8,111 bases of DNA, from the NCBI GenBank assembly GCA_022704725.1, contig JAKJFV010000059.1, positions 1-8,111 on the forward strand, read 5' to 3'. The translations under genes were made by a program, and so were the position numbers. This stretch comes from Spirochaetota bacterium (GTDB lineage Bacteria > Spirochaetota > Spirochaetia > Treponematales > Treponemataceae). Below are positions 1 to 5,532 of this stretch, piece after piece. Below the pieces are notes generated by a model. The model had not been told where the DNA came from. It did not search any database and was given only the letters and a program-made list of their open reading frames with translations. Numbering within the stretch: position 1 is the stretch's first letter; every line of letters starts with the position of its first letter.

Positions 1-1265
1 AACTCAACCGCGCCCTTAAGCTCGGTGTAGGACAGCGTGCCGTCACTGTGAGGATGCTTCCAGGCCCAGTGTCCGGTACATTCTGTGCACTCAGTGATAG
101 TCTTTGTTCCGTCATCGTTCTCTGTTATACGGGCATTAACGAGTGTCACATAGCCCTCATCAGTTTCGCTCTCTTCGTCGATCACTTTAAAAATACGCTC
201 GGATCCTGCAAGTGCATTTAATACACCGTTAAACTGCTGTGACATTTGAGCAATCGGGTGAGCAAAATTTCTTGAGTACTGTAAGAAGGATGCAATACTT
301 CCAAGATCTAGTATTCCTGTTATAACCATGAGAGCACCGGCAATAGCAGTGAGCGCATAGTTTATGTATGAAAGGTTTCCCATGAGGGGCATTAAGATAT
401 TTGCAAAGGTATGCGCCCTCGTTCCAGCCTTGCACAGCTCATCGTTGAGTTTTTCAAAATCGAGTTTTGCCTGTTTTTCGCGGCAGAATACTTTTACAAC
501 CTTCTGCCCCTCGATCATCTCTTCTATAAAACCGTTCACCTTTCCAAGCTGTGCCTGCTGTGAGCGGAATGCCTTGCCGCTCGCACTTCCTATTTTTGCA
601 ACCGCAAAAACCATCACAAAGACCATTACCACAACAAGGATAGTCAGCACAGGGCTTAATATGAGCATCATGACAAAGGTACTTGCTATGGATAATACCG
701 AAGACAAGAGCTGGGGCACTGTCTGGCTGAGCATGTCGCGAAGCGTGTCCGTGTCGTTTGTATAATGACTCATAAGCTCCCCGTGGGTTTTTGAATCAAA
801 ATACTTTATGGGAAGAGCATCCATTGCATCAAAAAGCTGTGTGCGTATTTTAAACAGTGTTTTTGTTGAAATATGAAGCATAATTCTGCTGTTTATAAAG
901 GAAGCGATAGCGCCGAATGAAGCGGCTGCACCCAGAATAATGAGCATTTTTACAAATTCGCTTAAATCCGGGTTTTGACTTCCAATGAGGGGAATAATGA
1001 AATTATTAATTACCGGCTTCATCATATAAATGAGTACCACCATTGCCGATGAGCTGAAGACAATGCAGACAGCTACAATTCCCAAAAGCAGTTTATACTC
1101 TTTCATATAAGAAAAAATTCTTTTTAAGGTTTTACCTGCATGCTGAGGTTTTGCTCCCGGCCCTCCCTTTCCCATGGGGCCTCTTCCTCCCGGTCCTCCT
1201 GGTCCGCGAAACGCAGGGTTTTTTGCTGAATGATCAGCATCAGCTTTATTTGTATTTTCTGCCAT
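1..1265 (-). CDS. ABC transporter half-subunit with TM288-like membrane domain; 3' end outside window
   Basis: Reading from the ATG at 1265, 421 codons are open to the left edge with no stop, so the gene is cut before its ATPase domain. It begins with a Gly/Pro-rich cytoplasmic leader (residues about 18-40, including GPGGPGGRGPMGKGGPGAKP), then an exporter-type membrane domain of about six helices (roughly residues 55-350), and a linker with the WAWKHPH motif near residue 403. I recall that leader and the WxWKHP linker from the TM288/YheH-like partner in clostridial and treponemal heterodimeric exporters. It follows the 1280-3103 gene by 14 nt and would supply the consensus ATPase and switch residues that gene lacks. 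The expected role is ATP-driven export of drugs, lipids or other hydrophobic compounds across the inner membrane; the substrate is not predictable. The ATPase motifs cannot be checked here. The subfamily call is fairly sure. Confidence 0.9.
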   Translation of the reverse strand, partial: MAENTNKADADHSAKNPAFRGPGGPGGRGPMGKGGPGAKPQHAGKTLKRIFSYMKEYKLLLGIVAVCIVFSSSAMVVLIYMMKPVINNFIIPLIGSQNPDLSEFVKMLIILGAAASFGAIASFINSRIMLHISTKTLFKIRTQLFDAMDALPIKYFDSKTHGELMSHYTNDTDTLRDMLSQTVPQLLSSVLSIASTFVMMLILSPVLTILVVVMVFVMVFAVAKIGSASGKAFRSQQAQLGKVNGFIEEMIEGQKVVKVFCREKQAKLDFEKLNDELCKAGTRAHTFANILMPLMGNLSYINYALTAIAGALMVITGILDLGSIASFLQYSRNFAHPIAQMSQQFNGVLNALAGSERIFKVIDEESETDEGYVTLVNARITENDDGTKTITECTECTGHWAWKHPHSDGTLSYTELKGAVE

Positions 1266-1271
1266 AGTGTG

Positions 1272-1278
1272 TTCCTTT
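1272..1278 (-). promoter_or_regulatory. Ribosome binding site of the second ABC gene
   Basis: On the minus strand the 14-nt gap between the two ABC genes contains AAAGGAA, six bases before the ATG at 1265. This fixes the start of the second gene and shows it has its own Shine-Dalgarno site although it is co-transcribed with the gene before it. Confidence 0.75.
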
Positions 1279-1279
1279 A

Positions 1280-3103
1280 TCAGCCTATGTCCAAATCGAC
1301 AGCGCTGAGAGACTTTTGGGATTCGTATACTTCCCGGTATATAGAAGAAGAGCTCAGAAGTTCATCATGAGTTCCCTGAGAGGCAAGACGGCCTTCATCC
1401 AGCACAAAGATAGTATCAGCATCTTTTACCGAGGCAATACGTTGAGCAATGATTATTTTAGTGGTATGTGCAAGTGTTTCTTTTAATGAAGTTCGTATAG
1501 ATGTATCTGTTGCAGTATCTACTGCGCTCGTTGAGTCATCGAGTATTAGAATTTTAGGCGATTTTAAAAGAGCGCGGGCAATGCACAGCCGTTGCTTTTG
1601 ACCGCCGGAGACATTCACGCCTCCCTGCCCCAGAACAGTTTCGTAGCCTTCGGGGAAAGACATAATAAAGTCGTGCGCATGAGCTGTTTTGCAGGCCTGA
1701 ATAAGTTCATCATCGCCTGCTTTTTCGTTGCCCCACAAGAGATTTTCTTTGATAGTCCCGGTAAAAAGAACGTTTTTCTGAAGCACCATGGCAACAGAGG
1801 AACGCAGGGCTTCAAGATCGTAATCTTTAACATCGACTCCTCCGACCATTACAGAGCCCGATAAAACATCGTAAAGACGCGGAATGAGCTGGACAAGAGT
1901 AGTCTTGGAAGATCCCGTTCCGCCTATGATGCCGATTGTTGCACCAGTTGGAATGGAAAAGGAGACATCATTGAGAACCGATGTCTCCTGTGTGCCGGCA
2001 TAACTGAAAAAAACATTCTTAAAATCTATGCTCCCGTCTTTTACGGCAGTAACAGAATCGGTACCCTTTTTTTCCAACACAGCTGATGATTTATCAGTTA
2101 AAGAATATGAAGCGTCTGATGAAGAAAAAGATACAGGATTGGCAATATCAATTTGTTCATCAAGAACCTCGACTATACGGATAATAGAAGCACGTGAAAT
2201 TACGAGCATGACAAAGATCATAGAAAGCATCATTAATGAAATGAGTATTTGAGATAAATAGGTAATAAAACTGATAAGCTGTCCGGTTAAAAGCGTGCCG
2301 CCGATTATCATGTTTCCGCCGAACCAGAAGATTACAATGATCGAAACATACATAACCATCTGCATAAGGGGCATACCGAGAATTACCAGCTTTTCTGCTT
2401 TAACCTGAGCACTTCGTACTGCATCGGCTGCATCGCGGAACTTTTGCGACTCATGATTTTCACGGACGAATGCCTTAACAACTCTGATGCCGGTGAGATT
2501 TTCCTGCACGGTTGAGTTAAGGGAGTCGTACCTTTTCATCATTATTTTGAAGCGGGGAAAGGCGGCCTTCATAATAAAAAGCATGGGAATTACGATGAGC
2601 GGTATGGCTCCGAGAAAAACGACAGCAAGAGATCTGTTTACAATAAAACTCATGATTGTCGCACTAATGAGCATCATGGGAGCGCGCACACACATACGAA
2701 TTATCATCATGTACATGTTCTGGGCATTGTTAATATCAGTTGTGAGACGGGTAACAAGGGAGGCAGTCGAGAATTTGTCTACATTTGCGAAGGAAAAATC
2801 CTGCACTTTACTGAACAGCCGGCGCCGGAGGCTGCGTGCAAAACCGAGGGCACCAACAGCACCGAAGCGTGCAGAAAGCATACCGCAAAGAAGGGAAAAA
2901 AGGGAGACCGCAATCATCAAAAGGCCGACCTTTGCCACATAGCCAATATCTTTGCCGGCTATTCCAATATCAATTATATTCGCCATAATAAGAGGTATAA
3001 AAACCTCCATTAAGACTTCGCCGACCATTGCGGCCGGTGAAAGGAGAGAATTAACCTTGTACCTGGTTTCCAGTCCCTCAAGGAGTTTTCCTGCTGTTGT
3101 CAT
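1280..3103 (-). CDS. ABC exporter subunit with degenerate ATPase site (TM287/BmrC/LmrC-like)
   Basis: Complete 607-residue half-transporter: exporter-type membrane domain of about six helices (residues ~20-310), then a nucleotide-binding domain (~355-595). Motifs: Walker A at 394-401 reads GGTGSSKT, with Ser where the usual Gly precedes Lys; Q-loop Q442; signature VSGGQ at 498-502; Walker B ILILDD at 518-523, with Asp523 in place of the catalytic Glu; D-loop SAVD at 526-529; switch residue Gln554 in place of His (AQR). The Asp/Gln pair is what I know from the degenerate subunit of heterodimeric exporters such as TM287. This subunit should therefore pair with the next gene (1-1265) and contribute a non-hydrolysing or slow site. 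A loop rich in Ser/Asp/Lys (about 322-355) between the two domains looks longer than usual. The ATG at 3103 matches the family N-terminus; an in-frame stop lies at 3122-3124 and no start codon intervenes. Substrate unknown. Confidence 0.95.
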   Translation of the reverse strand: MTTAGKLLEGLETRYKVNSLLSPAAMVGEVLMEVFIPLIMANIIDIGIAGKDIGYVAKVGLLMIAVSLFSLLCGMLSARFGAVGALGFARSLRRRLFSKVQDFSFANVDKFSTASLVTRLTTDINNAQNMYMMIIRMCVRAPMMLISATIMSFIVNRSLAVVFLGAIPLIVIPMLFIMKAAFPRFKIMMKRYDSLNSTVQENLTGIRVVKAFVRENHESQKFRDAADAVRSAQVKAEKLVILGMPLMQMVMYVSIIVIFWFGGNMIIGGTLLTGQLISFITYLSQILISLMMLSMIFVMLVISRASIIRIVEVLDEQIDIANPVSFSSSDASYSLTDKSSAVLEKKGTDSVTAVKDGSIDFKNVFFSYAGTQETSVLNDVSFSIPTGATIGIIGGTGSSKTTLVQLIPRLYDVLSGSVMVGGVDVKDYDLEALRSSVAMVLQKNVLFTGTIKENLLWGNEKAGDDELIQACKTAHAHDFIMSFPEGYETVLGQGGVNVSGGQKQRLCIARALLKSPKILILDDSTSAVDTATDTSIRTSLKETLAHTTKIIIAQRIASVKDADTIFVLDEGRLASQGTHDELLSSSSIYREVYESQKSLSAVDLDIG

Positions 3104-3110
3104 AGGTATA

Positions 3111-3139
3111 AATATCGCGTTTTAGACTGATAATGTCAA
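3111..3139 (-). promoter_or_regulatory. Sigma-70 type promoter of the ABC exporter operon, possibly giving leaderless mRNA
   Basis: On the minus strand a perfect -35 TTGACA (3139-3134) is followed by a 17-base spacer and GATATT (3116-3111, 4 of 6 to TATAAT). A T-rich tract precedes the -35. The -10 ends seven bases before the ATG at 3103, so transcription should begin at or within a base or two of the A of the ATG. The bases just before the ATG (ATATTTATACCT) carry no Shine-Dalgarno sequence, which fits leaderless translation. Confidence 0.65.
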
Positions 3140-3163
3140 GAAAAAAGAGGAAGGAGAGGTATC

Positions 3164-3199
3164 CGCAGATAACGCAGATTACGCGGATGACGCGGATAT
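3164..3199. repeat. Tandem array of four 9-bp units, consensus CGCRGATNA
   Basis: Units read CGCAGATAA, CGCAGATTA, CGCGGATGA and CGCGGATAT, head to tail without spacers. The array lies 25 bp upstream of the ABC operon -35 box. It could be a binding array for a regulator, but the same units occur in intergenic repeats elsewhere in bacteria, so a repeat origin is at least as likely. Confidence 0.85.
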
Positions 3200-3308
3200 T
3201 TAATTACCACAGATGAGCCGCAAGCTGGCGCAGCGGCGATACTAATCTATGTACCCCCATTTTCAGAATAAACACAGATAAAGAAGGAAAGAATTATTTT
3301 CTATCTGC

Positions 3309-3404
3309 TTGATGATCAGCAGGGAGGCCGCTGGAGCTGATTATTACAAGCAGAGAGTTTTTGCGAAGCAAAATACTCGAGAAGCAAGGATGCTTCCCTT
3401 GCGA
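3309..3404 (+). repeat. Composite hairpin element, left copy (forward)
   Basis: Three parts in order. A 30-bp core at 3309-3338 matches 5376-5405 in inverted orientation at 27 of 30 positions. After a 16-bp spacer comes hairpin 1, GAGTTTTTGC (3355-3364), loop GAA, GCAAAATACTC (3368-3378), pairing except for one bulged A. Then comes hairpin 2, GCAAGG (3384-3389), seven-base loop, CCTTGC (3397-3402). The right copy at 5306-5405 has the same order and the same 16-bp spacer but different stem sequences that still pair. It may be a small non-autonomous repeat element or a structured RNA element; nothing visible decides between them. Confidence 0.75.
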
Positions 3405-3405
3405 C

Positions 3406-3569
3406 AATCTGTGGTTCCTTTTTCTTATCGTACAAGGCCTACAGTCGAACAGGATGGGGAATAACAATGAGCATATTCTATCATTCTATGTGCTTATTTT
3501 TGTTTCCAAACCTATTTCAATGTGCTTAGTTGTAATGAAAAATTGAAGAACCACAAGTACATAAAGCTC
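3406..3569 (+). repeat. ~165-bp diverged direct repeat, copy 1
   Basis: Aligned by eye to 5531-5695 in the same orientation. Best-conserved islands: 3437-3474 against 5564-5601 (29 of 38 identical, no gap), TTCTATGTG at 3484-3492 against 5611-5619, and 3548-3569 against 5674-5695 (19 of 22). Island spacing agrees to within one base over the whole length, so this is one homologous unit and not chance matches. It starts with AATCTGT and carries no persuasive reading frame. Confidence 0.75.
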
Positions 3570-3594
3570 GAAGAGCTCTCCAAGCTTTATGTAC
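3557..3594. repeat. 12-bp perfect inverted repeat with nested GAA tri-loop hairpin
   Basis: GTACATAAAGCT (3557-3568) pairs perfectly with AGCTTTATGTAC (3583-3594) around a 14-base centre. A second small hairpin, AGCTC-GAA-GAGCT (3565-3577), overlaps the left arm and is an alternative fold. The right arm lies in a 27-nt segment (3570-3596) that is absent from the homologous repeat at 5531-5703. No T-tract follows closely enough for a convincing terminator, although TTTTTTG occurs about 12 bases further on. Confidence 0.85.
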
Positions 3595-3721
3595 ACACAG
3601 ATGACTTTTTTGAAATTTTATAATGTACTTCTTTAATTTTTTGATGATTGACTAGAGGCTAACTTAATTCTTTTCATTTCCTGCTTTTTCATCTCTACCC
3701 TAACATCTGTGTCCTCCGTGC

Positions 3722-3740
3722 CGCCGAAGGCGTCTGTGTG
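3722..3740 (+). repeat. 19-bp inverted repeat pair with 5264-5282, left copy
   Basis: CGCCGAAGGCGTCTGTGTG is the exact reverse complement of 5264-5282. It begins with the tri-loop hairpin CGCC-GAA-GGCG. It sits inside a unit of the type ATCTGTGTCCTCCGTG then GTCTGTGTGGTCTGTGG, as though the hairpin had been set into an existing CTGTGTG-type repeat. Confidence 0.9.
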
Positions 3741-3871
3741 GTCTGTGGTTTAAAATTCTTACTCTTCTTTAGATCTACCCTCCCATCTTTGAAATCTGCG
3801 GATTTTATTCCTCTTCCCGGCTTTGCGCCTTTATGTACCCACCTTCGAAACTCATATCTTTCTAATCAAGG

Positions 3872-3900
3872 TTGACTTTGCCGAATTTATGGCTTACGAT
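3872..3900 (+). promoter_or_regulatory. Sigma-70 type promoter of the phosphatase gene
   Basis: TTGACT (3872-3877, 5 of 6) and TACGAT (3895-3900, 4 of 6) are separated by 17 bases. Predicted transcription start is near 3907, giving a leader of about 22 nt before the ATG at 3929. That leaves room for the G-run ribosome binding site and leaves out the short upstream frame that begins at 3889. Confidence 0.7.
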
Positions 3901-3916
3901 TACAAGGAAAGCTTTC

Positions 3917-3921
3917 GGGGG
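3917..3921 (+). promoter_or_regulatory. Ribosome binding site of the phosphatase gene (GGGGG)
   Basis: A run of five G lies seven bases before the ATG at 3929. This is a G-rich variant of GGAGG, and no better site or start lies nearby, so it supports the chosen start. Confidence 0.6.
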
Positions 3922-3928
3922 TTAGCAT

Positions 3929-5182
3929 ATGGAAGAACACATTGATGAATCTTTTTTTACGGATGACATTATTGCGCAAAAAATCTCACAAATAGAACTA
4001 AAAAAAACAGGGTTTGAGAATACTTTCAATGAACGACAAATAGGCTCTATAACAAAGTGTATAGAACCGGTAAGCGACCAAAATCCTCTTGAGACACTAG
4101 TTGATTTATTTGACCAACAGCCCGACTTGGAAGCAGTTCCTATAGAAGAAAACAACAGTGTTATAGGAATAATTGACAGAAAGCAGGTAAAAGAATTAAC
4201 AAGCTCAGCTTTTAAGAGGTTTCTTGCAAAAAACTGCGGAGAATATGTAAAGAGAGTTCCCTTAACCCTAAGCTCAAGAGACTTTATGGAAAAGGTGCTA
4301 TCCAAGGTAACCGGAATTTCGAAAGAATATGGAGTTAAGCATTTTATTGTTCTTATGAATAATCGAAGCTTTTACGGTATCGCAGGGCTCGAGGACATAC
4401 GGTCGAAAATCGAGGAATTACGCTCGCATGATCTTGAAAAAGCAGAAATAATTCAGCAGTACATGCTCCCTAAAAATGAGGATGTTAAAGATTTTCCGTT
4501 TAAAACATCTATTTGGAATAAAATGGCAAATCCTGTAGGAGGAGATTTTTATGCTGCACAAAAGCTTACTGATGCTGCATATATTACAGGAGTATTTGAT
4601 GTGTCAGGGAAAAATGTATCTGCAGCCCTGCTCACGGTTACGATCGGTTCTTTTTTTGCAACATTAAAACGTTTTAGCCATGCAGAAACCAGTGCGTTAA
4701 AAATTACATCTATGCTTGATTCCTACCTTCAGTCAATAGTACCAGTCGGCAACTTTATAACCGGAGCCCTGTGCTACGTTGATACTGCATTGAATGAAAT
4801 AACGATTTTAAATTGCGGACATACCGATGTGTATGCATTAATGAAAAGCGACGGGAATAAAATAAAGCTTGCAACCCTCACACCGACGCTTCCTCCATTC
4901 GGTATGGGAGCAGTAAGCGACGCATTAAAAACATCCGGAAAAGGCGGCTACAAATTGGCTGTAAGCAGCGGGATTCATATTAATATGTATTCCGACGGTT
5001 TGACTGATATGCAGAATGATGAAGGTACTCGATACGATGAAGACAACACCAAGAAATTTTTTCTTGATTACTATACTAAAGAACCCGATGCCCTAAGCAC
5101 TTTTGCAGCAGACACAGTTGCAAAATGGATAGAGCACAGCATGCTCCCCGATGATATAACAATTATGAATATCAGGTTCTAG
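3929..5182 (+). CDS. PP2C/SpoIIE-type serine/threonine phosphatase with CBS-like N-terminal half
   Basis: 417 residues, no signal peptide or membrane segment, so cytoplasmic. Residues about 43-158 look like a pair of CBS-type modules (pattern LVDLFDQQPDLEAVPI then VIGIIDRKQV, and a second KHFIVLMNNRSFYGIAGL), a common ligand-sensing fold. Residues about 165-417 are an RsbU/SpoIIE PPM phosphatase domain with metal and fold motifs in order: GGDFY (204-208, Asp206), FDVSGKNVSAALL (223-235, Asp224), NCGHTD (295-300), YSDGLTD (354-360, Asp356) and PDDIT (407-411, Asp408). All the acidic residues are kept, so an active Mn/Mg-dependent enzyme is expected. Such proteins usually dephosphorylate a STAS-domain anti-anti-sigma factor in partner switching. 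No STAS or anti-sigma gene is in the window, so the target is unknown. It is a single-gene unit with its own promoter, divergent from the ABC operon and convergent with the 5796-7415 gene. The CBS assignment is less sure than the phosphatase. Confidence 0.93.
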   Translation: MEEHIDESFFTDDIIAQKISQIELKKTGFENTFNERQIGSITKCIEPVSDQNPLETLVDLFDQQPDLEAVPIEENNSVIGIIDRKQVKELTSSAFKRFLAKNCGEYVKRVPLTLSSRDFMEKVLSKVTGISKEYGVKHFIVLMNNRSFYGIAGLEDIRSKIEELRSHDLEKAEIIQQYMLPKNEDVKDFPFKTSIWNKMANPVGGDFYAAQKLTDAAYITGVFDVSGKNVSAALLTVTIGSFFATLKRFSHAETSALKITSMLDSYLQSIVPVGNFITGALCYVDTALNEITILNCGHTDVYALMKSDGNKIKLATLTPTLPPFGMGAVSDALKTSGKGGYKLAVSSGIHINMYSDGLTDMQNDEGTRYDEDNTKKFFLDYYTKEPDALSTFAADTVAKWIEHSMLPDDITIMNIRF

Positions 5183-5263
5183 AGGAGATAGGATCTATCC
5201 GCAAATAAGTAAACTCTTCGAGCTTTAAGAGGATGCAGATTAGGAAACCGCGGGCGCTGTGCG

Positions 5264-5282
5264 CACACAGACGCCTTCGGCG
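5264..5282 (-). repeat. 19-bp inverted repeat pair with 3722-3740, right copy
   Basis: CACACAGACGCCTTCGGCG is the exact reverse complement of 3722-3740 and contains the tri-loop hairpin CGCC-TTC-GGCG (5272-5282). It is preceded by the palindrome TGTGCGCACA (5258-5267). The two 19-bp copies lie on either side of the phosphatase gene, pointing towards each other. Confidence 0.9.
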
Positions 5283-5288
5283 CCGCAG

Positions 5289-5299
5289 TTGCTTCGCAA
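5289..5299 (-). repeat. TTGCGAAGCAA tri-loop hairpin, minus-strand copy
   Basis: The plus strand reads TTGCTTCGCAA. The same 11-mer occurs in forward orientation at 3361-3371 (as the top of hairpin 1 of the left composite element) and at 5522-5532. Its core GCGAAGC is known as an unusually stable DNA mini-hairpin. Confidence 0.85.
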
Positions 5300-5305
5300 A
5301 CAGCC

Positions 5306-5405
5306 GGTAAGAATGCATCCATGCCTTCTTACCTTCCCGAGTTTTGCATTGCAAAACTCGCCAGTCGTCATAACAAGCTCCGGCGGCCTCCTTGCCGATC
5401 ATCAA
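5306..5405 (-). repeat. Composite hairpin element, right copy (inverted)
   Basis: This is the inverted counterpart of 3309-3404. Read on the minus strand: the 30-bp core (5405-5376), a 16-bp spacer, hairpin 1 with a perfect 9-10 bp stem (plus strand CGAGTTTTGC 5338-5347, loop ATT, GCAAAACTCG 5351-5360), then hairpin 2, a near-palindrome with 12 of 13 arm bases paired (plus strand GGTAAGAATGCAT 5306-5318, CC, ATGCCTTCTTACC 5321-5333). Both hairpins are longer and more regular than in the left copy. It lies 123 nt past the phosphatase stop codon and could end or stabilise that mRNA, but it lacks a T-tail. Confidence 0.78.
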
Positions 5406-5447
5406 AGGGCAAAACAGGGAGCATGGAAGAGGCTCACGCTAAGGCGC

Positions 5448-5464
5448 TAAGTTCGCAGAACTTA
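5448..5464. repeat. Perfect 7-bp hairpin with GCA tri-loop
   Basis: TAAGTTC (5448-5454), loop GCA, GAACTTA (5458-5464). It lies at the end of a CACGCTAAGGCGCTAAG unit, so it too seems set into a common intergenic repeat. Confidence 0.75.
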
Positions 5465-5488
5465 AAGTGCCTGCGGTTTTCTCTTCTA

Positions 5489-5503
5489 TCTGCTTCTTCA
5501 GCT
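5489..5503 (+). repeat. 15-bp direct repeat TCTGCTTCTTCAGCT, copy 1
   Basis: The same 15-mer recurs at 5760-5774. Copy 1 runs into TCTACCC and AATCTGTGG; copy 2 follows TTTACCCGAAA. Both belong to the pyrimidine-tract plus TACCC plus ATCTG modules also seen at about 3680-3711 and 3758-3800. Confidence 0.8.
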
Positions 5504-5521
5504 CTACCCGATAATCTGTGG

Positions 5522-5532
5522 TTGCGAAGCAA
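5522..5532 (+). repeat. TTGCGAAGCAA tri-loop hairpin flanked by AATCTGT direct repeats
   Basis: The 11-mer hairpin lies between AATCTGT at 5513-5519 and again at 5531-5537 (the second overlaps the hairpin by two bases). The matching place in the left repeat (around 3406-3416) reads AATCTGTGGTTCC with no hairpin, which suggests an 18-bp insertion or duplication here. Confidence 0.8.

Larger units (their letters stand above)
3140..3871. other. Repeat-rich divergent intergenic region
   Basis: No convincing gene lies between the two divergent promoters. The stretch is a patchwork of short repeats: a 9-bp tandem array (3164-3199), CCACAGATGA-type and AACACAGATAA-type units (about 3206-3290), a composite hairpin element (3309-3404), a 164-bp repeat shared with the other intergenic region (3406-3569), a 12-bp inverted repeat (3557-3594), and two modules of the form pyrimidine-rich tract, TCTACCC, then ATCTG (near 3680-3711 and 3758-3800). 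Units of this kind (CACAGAT, CGCAGATTA, CTTTGCGCCTTT) are, as I recall, scattered through intergenic DNA of many unrelated bacteria; their function is not known to me. Short open frames here are repeat-derived. Confidence 0.8.

Noticed and set aside
364..765. 133-codon plus-strand open frame
   Set aside because: It lies antisense inside the ABC gene 1-1265, whose translation gives a clear transporter membrane domain. The frame's protein is low-complexity and Ser/Thr-rich with no family resemblance. The same holds for the plus-strand frames at 1592-1864, 2028-2252 and 2487-2942.
3164..3199. CRISPR-like array
   Set aside because: Units are 9 bp with no spacers and no cas gene is nearby.
3889..3945. 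18-codon upstream frame overlapping the phosphatase start
   Set aside because: Its ATG overlaps the promoter spacer and lies before the predicted transcription start near 3907, so it should not be on the mRNA.
3922..4305. 127-codon minus-strand open frame over the phosphatase start
   Set aside because: It is antisense to the well-supported phosphatase and spans its promoter-proximal end; the protein is Ser/Phe-rich without domain features.
3722..5282. Phosphatase gene as the cargo of a simple transposon with terminal inverted repeats
   Set aside because: The inverted matches (13 bp at 3563/5214, 19 bp at 3722/5264, composite at 3309/5306) are not in mirrored order, there is no transposase, and the 165-bp repeat is direct. 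A mosaic of repeat elements fits better.
5306..5360. Intrinsic terminator pair for the phosphatase gene
   Set aside because: The two hairpins are strong but neither is followed by a T-run on either strand. They may slow or protect RNA ends, but I cannot call them intrinsic terminators.
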